Shown here: positions 1 through 8,638 of the stretch, in pieces
Layout of the letters: each line of letters starts with the position of its first letter
Position numbering within the stretch: the stretch's first letter is position 1
Notes under the pieces: model-generated
Database searches by the model: none
The model's input: the letters and a program-made list of their open reading frames with translations, nothing else
What the model was told of the DNA's origin: nothing
Translations under genes and position numbers: made by a program
Origin: Phycisphaerae bacterium
GTDB taxonomy: Bacteria > Planctomycetota > Phycisphaerae > UBA1845 > UTPLA1
Direction of reading: 5' to 3'
DNA: 64,000 nt
Assembly: GCA_019636475.1 (NCBI GenBank)
Contig: JAHBXN010000001.1
Coordinates: 124,001 to 188,000 of the forward strand

Positions 1-2
1 AG

Positions 3-3000
3 ACGGTCAAGGGCCATTTTTATCACCTGAAGTACCCGATCGAGAATCCGCCGCCCGGCGGGCCGGCGTTTGTGCACGTCGCCACGACGCGGCCCGAGAC
101 GATGCTGGGTGACACGGCCGTGGCAGTCCATCCGCGGCCGGATGTCGCGCTGGACAGGGCCGAGGCCGCCCTGCGCGAGAAGCTCAAAAGCGCGCCGGAA
201 AAAGAAAAAGCGGACCTCGCGGCCCAGATCGACGCGATCATCGAGCGCCGCACGGCGATCCTGCCCGCGCTGCTGAAACTGCGCGACCTGGCCAAGGCCG
301 GAGCGAAGATACGACTCCCGCTCACGAACCGCATCATCCCGCTCATCCTCGACGAATGGGCGAAGCCGGAACTCGGCAGCGGCTGCGTGAAGATCACCCC
401 GGCCCACGATGCCAACGACTACGAGGTCTACAAGCGCCACCCCGGGATCGGGATCATCAACGTCCTGACGGCGGACGGCAAAATCGCGGAAGTGGTCGAG
501 CTGGATGGCAGTGCCAACCCGGCGTCACCCGCGTATGCCGGTCTCAAGTTCGCGACGGCCGGGCGCGAAAAAGTGGTGGCCGACCTCACCGCCGGCGGCT
601 TCATGGAGAAGATCGAAGACCGCCAGATCGAGATCGGGCATAGCGACCGCAGCAAGTCGATGATCGAGCCGTTTCTCTCGGATCAATGGTTCGTGAAGAT
701 GGGCGACCTCACCGCCGGGGAGGCGGCCCGCATCAGCCCCGGCCCGTTCCGCGACTATCTGGATGGGCACTCCGATGCGCAGGAATTGCCGGATTCCGCC
801 GGACAAGGCCCTTCGGCGGCCTCCGGGAGCCCTTCGGCGGCCTCCGGGAGCCCTTCGGCGGCCTCCGGGAGCCCTTCGGCGGCCTCCGGGAGCCCTTCGG
901 CGGCCCGGCGCAGCCCGCTGCCGGAACAAATAACCCACTTTTCATCGCAAAAAGTGGATGATTTGTCGCAAAACATGTCAGATTCGGCGCAAAACTCAAA
1001 TGATTCGTCGCAAACATTGCAGGATTTGGAACTAAAATCACTGCTTTTGTCACAAAAGCAGGATGATTTGGGACAAAACTCGACCGATTCGGGACAAATG
1101 TCGGCAGATTCGGTGCAAGGTGGCCCTGTGGCGCCGCGCCGCGGTACTGCGGCGCCGCGCCGCGGTACTGCGGCAGCGCGCCGCGGGCCTGCGGAGGAGC
1201 GCCAGGAGGACGCGGCCGCGCAAAAAATGCCCGGCCTGGCCCAGTTCGCCATCGACGCGGTGGCCGATGGCCGCGTCAAGTTTCACCCCGACCGCTACGC
1301 GAAGACCTACATCGACTGGCTCAGCGAAAAGCGCGACTGGTGCATCAGCCGCCAGCTCTGGTGGGGGCACCGGATTCCGGTGTGGACAGGCAGGACTCCC
1401 GCTCAAATCGGCGCTTGGGGTGTTAAGCCGGATAAGCTAAAAAAATTATCCGTCGAGTATTTCATCCCTGATGACATCGTGCCTGAAGTCAAGAATACGA
1501 CGATCCCGGAGACAAGCGGAGATAACGCAGCTCGCACTTGGTTTGTGTGCCTGCGAGGCGAACCCAATGCGGACGACTTGAAGATCCTTGAAGAAGCCGG
1601 CTTCACGGAACGAGACCCCGACGTCCTCGACACGTGGTTCTCCTCGGCGCTCTGGGCGCACTCGACGCTGGGCTGGCCCGAACCGCAGCGGTATGACAAC
1701 CTGCTCGCCACCTTCTACCCAACGAGTGTCTTGTCCACGGCACGCGAAATCATCACGCTCTGGGTCGCCCGCATGGTCATGTTCGGCCTCTACAACCTCG
1801 GAAAAGTGCCCTTCAAGGACGTGGTGATTCACCCGGTCATTCAGGATGGCCAGGGCCGCAAGATGTCGAAGACGCTCGGCAACGGCGTCGACCCGGTCGA
1901 CATCATCGACAAGTACGGCGCGGACGCCCTGCGCTTCACGCTGGCCGAGCTGGCCACCGAGACGCAGGACATCCGCATGCCGGTGACGAAGGAGCGGCAG
2001 GCCGATGGGCGGGAGATCAACGTCAGCACGAAATTCGAGAAGGGGCGGAACTTCTGCAACAAGCTCTGGCAGGCCGCGACCGGCTACGTGCTGCCCAACG
2101 CCGAGGGCCACACGCCGCGGCCGCTGCATCGCGATCAACTGAAGCTCGAGGACCGCTGGATTCTGTCACGCATGACCAGTTGCCTGATCCGGGTCGATGA
2201 GGCGCTGGCGACGTATCGCTTCAGCGATGCGGTCGGCGAGCTCTACCGCTTCATGTGGGACGATTATTGCAGCGCCTACATCGAGATGACCAAGTCGAGG
2301 CTGTCGGCGGATCAGGGCGATGTCGCCAGGCAGGTGCTGCTGTTCGTGCTGGATCGGCTCCTGCGGATGCTCCACCCCGTCACGCCCTATGTGACCGAAG
2401 CGATCTGGCAGGAGATCAACCGGGTCGCCCCGCGGCGCGGACTCTATGTGATCGAACAGCCCGATCAGCCGCTGATCTCATCCCACTGGCCGGCGGTCGA
2501 CAAATCGTGGCAGGATGCCGGCGTCGAGAATGAGATGGCGCACATCCAGGACATCATTCGGACCGGGCGCGAGATTCGAACGAGGGTGAATGAGTATCGC
2601 TCGCAGGCCAAACAGCCGACGATCCGCTCGCTGCCCCGCATGGTGGTGACCTCGGATGCCGCGACGTGCGCCTCGTTCAAGGCGCATGCGGAGTTCATCC
2701 GCTCGCTGGCCGGGTGCGATGAACTCGTGGTGAGCGAATCTGCCGCCAAGCCGCCCGGCAGCCTGTCGCGCGTCGTCGGGGCGATGATCGTGCATGTGCC
2801 GGCGGCCGATCTGATCGATCTGAGCCTCGTGCGGGCGACGGAGGAAAAGAAACTGGCGGAGCTTCGGGCCGCGCTGGAGCGCGCTGAGAAGCAGTTGGCG
2901 AACCCTAACTTCGTGCAGCGGGCGGACCCCGGCATCGTCGAGCAGGCGCGAAGCCGGGCGGCCGAGCTTCGCATGCAGATCGAAGCGGGAGAGCGGCACC

Positions 3001-3017
3001 TGTCGGAACTTGAATGA
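3..3017 (+). CDS. valS: Valyl-tRNA synthetase, 5'-truncated, with large repeat insert
   Basis: Charges tRNA-Val with valine in the cytoplasm. The gene enters from the left edge; the frame is open from base 3, so the N-terminus (with the HIGH motif) is missing. Visible in order: editing domain (VATTRPETMLGDTAVAV at the left edge, with an extra charged helix around nt 150-300), QWFVKM near nt 680, RDWCISRQLWWGHRIP near nt 1340, DVLDTWFSSALW near nt 1620, the KMSKT signature near nt 1860, the anticodon-binding domain, and a C-terminal coiled-coil arm (about nt 2830-3010). Between QWFVKM and the DGRVKFHP segment, which are nearly adjacent in ordinary ValRS, lie about 170 extra residues (about nt 714-1226) made of heptad repeats. 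The frame stays open through the insert, so the gene is probably functional. Convergent with etfB. Confidence 0.96.
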   Translation, partial: TVKGHFYHLKYPIENPPPGGPAFVHVATTRPETMLGDTAVAVHPRPDVALDRAEAALREKLKSAPEKEKADLAAQIDAIIERRTAILPALLKLRDLAKAGAKIRLPLTNRIIPLILDEWAKPELGSGCVKITPAHDANDYEVYKRHPGIGIINVLTADGKIAEVVELDGSANPASPAYAGLKFATAGREKVVADLTAGGFMEKIEDRQIEIGHSDRSKSMIEPFLSDQWFVKMGDLTAGEAARISPGPFRDYLDGHSDAQELPDSAGQGPSAASGSPSAASGSPSAASGSPSAASGSPSAARRSPLPEQITHFSSQKVDDLSQNMSDSAQNSNDSSQTLQDLELKSLLLSQKQDDLGQNSTDSGQMSADSVQGGPVAPRRGTAAPRRGTAAARRGPAEERQEDAAAQKMPGLAQFAIDAVADGRVKFHPDRYAKTYIDWLSEKRDWCISRQLWWGHRIPVWTGRTPAQIGAWGVKPDKLKKLSVEYFIPDDIVPEVKNTTIPETSGDNAARTWFVCLRGEPNADDLKILEEAGFTERDPDVLDTWFSSALWAHSTLGWPEPQRYDNLLATFYPTSVLSTAREIITLWVARMVMFGLYNLGKVPFKDVVIHPVIQDGQGRKMSKTLGNGVDPVDIIDKYGADALRFTLAELATETQDIRMPVTKERQADGREINVSTKFEKGRNFCNKLWQAATGYVLPNAEGHTPRPLHRDQLKLEDRWILSRMTSCLIRVDEALATYRFSDAVGELYRFMWDDYCSAYIEMTKSRLSADQGDVARQVLLFVLDRLLRMLHPVTPYVTEAIWQEINRVAPRRGLYVIEQPDQPLISSHWPAVDKSWQDAGVENEMAHIQDIIRTGREIRTRVNEYRSQAKQPTIRSLPRMVVTSDAATCASFKAHAEFIRSLAGCDELVVSESAAKPPGSLSRVVGAMIVHVPAADLIDLSLVRATEEKKLAELRAALERAEKQLANPNFVQRADPGIVEQARSRAAELRMQIEAGERHLSELE
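809..905 (+). repeat. 21-bp tandem array A (4.6 copies) inside valS
   Basis: Perfect copies at 809-829, 830-850, 851-871 and 872-892, then a 13-bp partial copy at 893-905. Each unit encodes the heptapeptide PSAASGS. The copies are identical, which points to recent expansion or active slippage. Confidence 0.95.
939..1118 (+). repeat. Degenerate 21-bp array B inside valS
   Basis: About nine diverged units in step at 939, 960, 981, 1002, 1023, 1044, 1065, 1086 and 1107 (the last partial). The usual codon pattern is GAT-TYG-x-CAA-AAx-x-x, giving a heptad of the form D-[LS]-x-Q-[NKT]-x-x. It is clearly more AT-rich than the surrounding gene. An odd palindrome lies at 1044-1058. Confidence 0.85.
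1128..1190 (+). repeat. 21-bp array C (3 copies) inside valS
   Basis: Units start at 1128, 1149 and 1170. The first two are almost identical (VAPRRGT, AAPRRGT) and the third has diverged (AAARRGP). It has the same 21-bp period as arrays A and B but an unrelated sequence, very GC-rich and Arg-rich. Confidence 0.85.
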
Positions 3018-3069
3018 CCCGCCGGAGTGAAGGACCGCCGCGCGTGAAAAAATCTCAAGCGATGCGGCG

Positions 3070-3870
3070 CTAGATCAGCTTCTCCTCATCCCGCAGGATG
3101 CGGACGAGTTCCTGGACGACCTGCTCGGGCTCGCCCTCCAGCTTCCGGCCGGGCGGGCGCGGTGGCGGCGGCGTGAAGCCGTCCATCTTCGTCGTCCAAT
3201 TGTCACCGCCGAGATCCGCGGCCGAAAGGCCCAGGGCGGCCGCGTTCTTCGTGTCGACCGGCTTCTTCTTGGCCTTCATCAGGCCCGGGAGCGAAGGATA
3301 GCGCGGCTCGACATAGCCCTTTTCGATCGTGAAGAGACAAGGCAGTTGCACCTCGACAACCTCCTCGGCGCCCTCGATTCGTCGGCGGGCGATCGCGGAC
3401 TTGAAGCCGCCCCCCCACTCGATCGCCGTGACCGCGCCGACATGCGGCATGCCCAGCAGTTCGGCCAGCGCGGGGCCGACCTGCCCCCGGTCGTAGTCGA
3501 TCGCATGCTTGCCGGTGAAGATCACATCGAACTTCTGATCCCTGACCGCGGCGGCAAGCACCCGGGCGACGCCCAGATCATCGAGGCCGTCGAAGAGCGG
3601 ATCGCACAGATGGACGCCATTTTCGACGCCCATCGCGAAAGCGGTTCGCAGGACATCCACCGCGGCGGCCGGACCGAGCGTCATGACGGTGAGTTCCGCG
3701 GAGGCGGCGGCATTTTTTTCCTTGAACTGCAGCGCGGCCTCCACGGCGAATTCGCAGAACGGATTCATCACCAGCTTGACGCCGGCGGCTTCGATGCCGC
3801 TGCCGTCGGCCTTCACCTTGATGGCGGCCGTGGACTCGGGAACATACTTGACGAGAGAGAGAATCTTCAT
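3070..3870 (-). CDS. etfB: Electron transfer flavoprotein beta subunit (FixA/EtfB)
   Basis: Small subunit of the ETF heterodimer, which carries electrons from acyl-CoA and related dehydrogenases to the membrane quinone oxidoreductase; it binds AMP or FAD. The 266-residue length is normal. It starts MKILSLVKYVPE, has the NPFCEFAVEAAL segment near residue 37 and the family signature with FTGKHAIDYDRGQVGP near residue 120. The usual partner etfA normally follows directly, but downstream here (minus strand) is only convergent valS, and upstream is a gap of about 600 bp. The alpha subunit must be encoded elsewhere or this paralogue has another partner. Confidence 0.93.
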   Translation of the reverse strand: MKILSLVKYVPESTAAIKVKADGSGIEAAGVKLVMNPFCEFAVEAALQFKEKNAAASAELTVMTLGPAAAVDVLRTAFAMGVENGVHLCDPLFDGLDDLGVARVLAAAVRDQKFDVIFTGKHAIDYDRGQVGPALAELLGMPHVGAVTAIEWGGGFKSAIARRRIEGAEEVVEVQLPCLFTIEKGYVEPRYPSLPGLMKAKKKPVDTKNAAALGLSAADLGGDNWTTKMDGFTPPPPRPPGRKLEGEPEQVVQELVRILRDEEKLI

Positions 3871-4487
3871 ACTGCCCTCGCGAAATCGGAACAGTGGCCT
3901 GGCTCAAACCCGGCATGGAATGTTAACGCAATCGCGGAATTCCTCAAACGCGCGGGGGCTGCGGATTCTTCCGGCAGCAGGTGCGCCAAAGTGGGCGATT
4001 TCCCTCGTCGATCGTCACGCAGCGCACCACGATGGCGATCAGCCACGATCAGAATCCGACTCTCGCTGATTTCATTTGACATCGCGCAATGAGCGTGCAG
4101 ACTTTAGGTATCCGAATGACACAGCGGAGCACGGCGCGGCACCGTTCCGAGACGCGCTCGAATGAGGCAGTTGTCAATCCTCCAAGTCGCGAAGAACACC
4201 TCTTTCTCAACGCAGGCGATGTCGCACCGGTCCGCAGCGGCCCGGCCAGGCAAGTCGATCGCGCAACACGCTGAATCGGCCGATTAAAAAAAGCCTGCGG
4301 CAAATCCCAGCTCATGCGTGATCGAGTCAACCTGGCCGGCGTGGGCGAACCGTGCCCGCGCGGGAGCCACCTGGTCTTCCTCAATCCGGCTCAGGCTTGA
4401 GCGTATTAAGTCTGATGTTCCAGCCTTCGGGCGCCACATCGGGTCTCGCGCGGTTCGCCGGTAAATATCATGAACACCAAACTGGAT
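3871..4487. other. Intergenic region without convincing gene
   Basis: About 617 bp between divergent etfB and the GEVED protein gene. Short open frames here have arginine/serine-rich, non-protein-like translations and no ribosome binding sites. No tRNA-like or terminator-like structure was recognised. It must hold the promoters of both flanking genes. Confidence 0.6.
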
Positions 4488-4493
4488 AGGAGG
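4488..4493 (+). promoter_or_regulatory. Shine-Dalgarno AGGAGG deciding a GTG start
   Basis: A perfect AGGAGG lies 6 nt before the GTG at 4500. It falls inside the longer open frame that begins at ATG 4470, so GTG 4500 is the better start. Confidence 0.8.
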
Positions 4494-4499
4494 TATACC

Positions 4500-7400
4500 G
4501 TGTCAAGCAAATCGTCGCGGGCTGCCCAACTGCTCGCCATCGGCATCGCTTTCGCGCTGATGCCGATCACGGCACGGCCGGCTGCCGCACAAGAGATGAT
4601 CGATCACTTCTCAGTCAATTTTACGCCCGCAGGAGAGGCCGTAAACGGGACCGGCACGGGTTACGCGGACGGCACCTGGTTCTACTATCCGAACACGCAA
4701 TGGTGGAACGTGTGGTTTGCCAATCCACCCATGATCCCGAATGCGCTGAAAACCATCCATGTGGAATTCGACGCGATGCCGCTCATTCCGGGACCGAACA
4801 ATCTGACGATCGTTTACAACTGGGCGACGCCCGAATGGTCGGCGCAAGGACTGGTTCGTCCGCCGCTACCAACGGATGTACCCAGTCCCTTGCTTGAAGA
4901 ACTATTCATCCGGCGATCAGATCCGCCATTCTTCAGCGGCAGCCTGATCGGGCCGGTTCATATCGTCCATGAATTCCAGATCCAGCCCTACTGCCCAGAT
5001 TGGATTTCGCTCGACATTCGCGGCATGAATCTGCGAATCATCGGCGGCGTCATTATTCATGAGTGCCATCCGGGTCCGACGCCCTGTGAGCCTGCGCCGG
5101 ATCGACAGTCGTGCCTGTTGACGAACTGTCCGGCGGCAGAGGAAGTCTGCCTGCCGACCCGGGTATTGGTCGACAACACCGTCTTGCCGCCGACATACCA
5201 GATTCTCGCGTGCGAGTGCAGGAGTCCCAACGCGTGCCACACCGAAGTCGGTCCGGGGGCGATAATCATGTGCGTAGGGGATTGTCCGGCAGGACAGATG
5301 TGCGTGATGAATGTCATCGATAACGGTGACGGGACCCTGACATACAGCTGTCAATGTGAATCGAACGACCTGGGTGCATGTTGTTATCAAGACCAGACCA
5401 GCATTCAATGCGTAATCGCAACGGAAGCAGATTGCCTACAGCTCTTCAACGGTCAATATATGGGCGCGAATACAAACTGCGATGACGCGGACGGTGACGG
5501 CGTCGCCGATGTCTGTGAATCGCCTCCGCAGCTCGGTGCGTGCTGTTCGCTCGATACGCCCGGCGCCTGTGCCTTAACGGACCCGGTAACCTGCCAGCAA
5601 CTCAACGGTTTGTTCATGGGAGCCGGGACAAATTGCGATGACACAAATGGAAACGGCAAGGCGGATATCTGCGAGCTCATCCAGGAAGACAATGATTATG
5701 GCGATGCTCCGGAGGGCGCCTTGGCCTATCCGAGTACCGGCATCATGGGAAGCTTTCCCACCTGCCTGCTGGCCGGACCGGCGACGTTCATACGACATGC
5801 CAACTTCGGCGGAACCTTCGGGGGCTTCGACTTCGACCTGGAAGGGAATGGAGGACTGTGCCCTGTCTTCACGCCGAACAACTACGACAAGGATGAGTGC
5901 TTCGGAGATGGAGATGCCGGATTGATCCGGCCCGGCGCGTTCACAATTCAGGGGCCAGTCGGCAGCGAAATGGTTGTCCCATGCCCGAATAGTCCGGGCA
6001 CTTCACTTGGACCGGCTTGCACCAACGCGGTATGGGGAGTCAACGTGGACATCCAGATCTCCAACCTGATGCCTCCAGGCGCACCCAAAGCCTATGTCAA
6101 CGTCCTGTTCGATTGGGATCAGAACGGCATGTGGTCTGGTGCATCCGGCTGCGGAGTTGCCGCTGCACCGGAGCATTCATTGGTGAATTTCGAAGTGCCG
6201 AACGGCTACATCGGGCCAATTTCCGGCTTGGTTCCACCGCCGCCGAATTTTCTGATCGGGCCGAACCCGGGGTACGTCTGGACACGCTTCACGCTGACTG
6301 AGCGGCCGGTGCCAGCGGCCTGGACGGGAGACGGGATTTATGAAGATGGTGAAACGGAGGACTACCTGCTGCTCGTGGCGGGCGCTGCGACGGACGATTT
6401 CGGCGATGCGCCCGATCCACCCTACCCGACTCTGATTACAAGCAACGGCGCACGGCATACCGTCGGCAACCTTTTCCTCGGCGCCCTCGTCGACCCCGAA
6501 GCTGACGGCCAGCCGAATGCAAACGCGACCGGCGACGATCTGAGCGGATTGCCAGACGAAGATGGTGTGGTGTTCAACACATTGCCGCTGATTCCCGGTC
6601 AGGGTGGCGTGGTGACCGTGACGCTCCTCGCGCCGGTGGGCGGTGCACTCTTGAGCGTCTGGGTCGATTTCAATGGTGACGGTTCCTGGGGGACGCCCGG
6701 CGATCAGATTTTTGTTGCGCAGCCGCTTGCAGCCGGCCCGAACCCGCTGCCTTTCATGGTTCCGCCCACGGCGACGCCGAACATCATCACGTTTGCGCGC
6801 TTCCGTTTGCATACGAATCCGGGTGGCGTTCCATATGTCGGTGGAATTCCGTACGGCGAAGTGGAGGATTATCAGGTGCCGATTGGAGAGTTGCCGCTCA
6901 CACCGAAGTGGCGGCAATCACCGGCATTTGGGCTTGGATTTGATGCCGAATCCGACTTCTGGTGGAACGAACCGATCCCACTAAGCAAATGGTCGCAGCC
7001 GCCGGACCCGAGCCTGCCCGGCCTGCATGCACACGACTACGACATCGGCATGGGGCTGCAACGGGAAACGCTTGCCGACGACTGGCAATGCGAGGGCGGC
7101 CTCGTCAATTCTCTGAGTTGGTGGGGAAACTACGAGGTTGACGCGACGGGCAACGAACTGCGCGGAGCCGGCATCCAGAGCTTCCAGGTCAGCATCCATA
7201 CTTGCGCGCCTGGGCCAATCCCGCCGTGGTGCGTTCCGATGGTCCCACCTCTGGCGATCTGGACGATCCCATTTGTTTCGGGAAACGAGACCGATTCGGG
7301 ACTTGTCAATAACGAGGGCTCGAAAATCTACTTCTACAAGGTGAGTCTCCCCGTGGAGTTTCCGCAACAACTGGGCAACTTCTACTGGTTCGATCTCTCC

Positions 7401-8537
7401 GCCACCGCTGTAAATCCGCTGAGTCCGCCGCTGTGGCGATGGCAGGAAGCCCGACGCGCGCCGGCTCCGCCGCTCGGCCATGCGCCTGCGGCCGAGCAGT
7501 CCGATCAACAGCCGTGGCGAACCATCGTTTGGCCACCCATACCGCCCGAAAACCTTGAGCGGTTCAGTGACATGGCCTTCGAAGTGATTTCGACTTCCGA
7601 TCCTGCGATGCCGCCGGTCAACAAGATTGTGGCCGACGATTTCCGTTCTGATGGCCGGCCGATCAAGGCTGTACGCTGGTGGGGTAGCTACTTCGACGAG
7701 CGCTACGCGCCCGGACCTTCAATCGATCCGCGCCATGTCATTGATGGGTGGTTCATCTCCTTCCATCCGACTGATCCATCGGCGACCGCCGTCTGCCCGC
7801 CTGGGTTGGCAACGGTCGATTGGCCGTCGGTGCTCGGCGTTTACTTCGCACCGGCGGAGGCGGTCCAGATCACGATGACGAATCTGACGGACTGCATGCA
7901 GCATGCCGTCTATGAATACTCGATCGATCTGGATCGGTGCTGTCTGCTTTGTGCTGCATCCGATCCGCGCACCGGTGAGACGCCTGCACAAACCGAGGAA
8001 TTCGAGGAGACAAGCAATCTCGTCTATTGGCTGGGCATTCAGGCTGTGACGGGCGTCAAATGGCAAGCCGGCGGATGCGGCTACGACGATCGCATCGCGA
8101 CGGGCCATTGGCCGTCTGATCTGACCGGCCAAGGCGAATTCTGGGGCTGGCATACGAGTCTTGGCATCGACACGCCGTACCCGGCGATGAAAACGGCCTG
8201 CACCGGCCGCATCCTCGACATGACCCCTCCAGTGCCGTATCCGCCAGATTGCTGGAGATATGACGCCTGGATGAAACAGCCGTGGATGTGCCCGAACCCG
8301 ATGCCTCCGTTTCCACCGGTACAAATGTCGTTCGAGCTTTACGCCGAGCCGTGTCAATTGCCTGGCGATGTCAACCAGTCCGGCTCATTGACGCTCGACG
8401 ACATTCCGTGCTTTGTTGACTGCCTGCTCGGCTCGATGGCGCCCGGTTGTGTCTGCGGGTGCGCGGACATGAACCTGGATGCGAAGGTAGACGGACAGGA
8501 CATCCAGATCTTCGTGAATGCGATCCTCGGGCTGTAA
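4500..8537 (+). CDS. Large secreted protein with Cys repeats, GEVED domains and dockerin tail
   Basis: 1345 residues from the GTG start. An N-terminal signal peptide ends near ARPAAAQ. Two Cys-rich repeats follow (about residues 288-345 and 346-395), each of the form GACC...GA.TNCDD..G.G.AD.CE, a style common in Phycisphaerae. Next come two modules beginning DYGDAP and DDFGDAP and closing with DGETEDY and GEVEDY, which is the GEVED domain. The C-terminal 60 residues form a dockerin-type I pair of Ca-binding loops (GDVNQSGSLTLDD; DMNLDAKVDGQD). The protein is secreted or surface-attached; its ligand or substrate is unknown. It stands alone between a gap and a strong hairpin. An alternative start at ATG 4470 would put five charged residues ahead of the signal peptide. 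Confidence 0.85.
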   Translation: MSSKSSRAAQLLAIGIAFALMPITARPAAAQEMIDHFSVNFTPAGEAVNGTGTGYADGTWFYYPNTQWWNVWFANPPMIPNALKTIHVEFDAMPLIPGPNNLTIVYNWATPEWSAQGLVRPPLPTDVPSPLLEELFIRRSDPPFFSGSLIGPVHIVHEFQIQPYCPDWISLDIRGMNLRIIGGVIIHECHPGPTPCEPAPDRQSCLLTNCPAAEEVCLPTRVLVDNTVLPPTYQILACECRSPNACHTEVGPGAIIMCVGDCPAGQMCVMNVIDNGDGTLTYSCQCESNDLGACCYQDQTSIQCVIATEADCLQLFNGQYMGANTNCDDADGDGVADVCESPPQLGACCSLDTPGACALTDPVTCQQLNGLFMGAGTNCDDTNGNGKADICELIQEDNDYGDAPEGALAYPSTGIMGSFPTCLLAGPATFIRHANFGGTFGGFDFDLEGNGGLCPVFTPNNYDKDECFGDGDAGLIRPGAFTIQGPVGSEMVVPCPNSPGTSLGPACTNAVWGVNVDIQISNLMPPGAPKAYVNVLFDWDQNGMWSGASGCGVAAAPEHSLVNFEVPNGYIGPISGLVPPPPNFLIGPNPGYVWTRFTLTERPVPAAWTGDGIYEDGETEDYLLLVAGAATDDFGDAPDPPYPTLITSNGARHTVGNLFLGALVDPEADGQPNANATGDDLSGLPDEDGVVFNTLPLIPGQGGVVTVTLLAPVGGALLSVWVDFNGDGSWGTPGDQIFVAQPLAAGPNPLPFMVPPTATPNIITFARFRLHTNPGGVPYVGGIPYGEVEDYQVPIGELPLTPKWRQSPAFGLGFDAESDFWWNEPIPLSKWSQPPDPSLPGLHAHDYDIGMGLQRETLADDWQCEGGLVNSLSWWGNYEVDATGNELRGAGIQSFQVSIHTCAPGPIPPWCVPMVPPLAIWTIPFVSGNETDSGLVNNEGSKIYFYKVSLPVEFPQQLGNFYWFDLSATAVNPLSPPLWRWQEARRAPAPPLGHAPAAEQSDQQPWRTIVWPPIPPENLERFSDMAFEVISTSDPAMPPVNKIVADDFRSDGRPIKAVRWWGSYFDERYAPGPSIDPRHVIDGWFISFHPTDPSATAVCPPGLATVDWPSVLGVYFAPAEAVQITMTNLTDCMQHAVYEYSIDLDRCCLLCAASDPRTGETPAQTEEFEETSNLVYWLGIQAVTGVKWQAGGCGYDDRIATGHWPSDLTGQGEFWGWHTSLGIDTPYPAMKTACTGRILDMTPPVPYPPDCWRYDAWMKQPWMCPNPMPPFPPVQMSFELYAEPCQLPGDVNQSGSLTLDDIPCFVDCLLGSMAPGCVCGCADMNLDAKVDGQDIQIFVNAILGL

Positions 8538-8565
8538 GAAACGAGGACACCACATTTACGAACCT

Positions 8566-8614
8566 GCGCGGCATCCGAGTTCCCGAATGGAGGTCGGAAC
8601 TCGGGTGCCCGCGC
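8566..8614. terminator. Long imperfect hairpin between convergent genes
   Basis: Left arm 8566-8583 pairs with right arm 8596-8614: 9 bp, a G-T pair, 4 bp, a one-base bulge and 4 bp, around a 12-nt loop. There is no U-tract on the plus side. It sits between the ends of the dockerin gene and the B12/GTPase gene, so it probably serves as a bidirectional terminator or RNA 3'-end stabiliser. Confidence 0.6.
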
Positions 8615-8638
8615 ATTAATGGTGCATCACGTGCAGAA

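Noticed and set aside
525-1440. Several open frames on both strands over the valS repeat arrays
   Set aside because: They are by-products of 21-bp repeats, which stay open in all frames. They lack ribosome binding sites, and the sense valS frame continues conserved ValRS domains on both sides.
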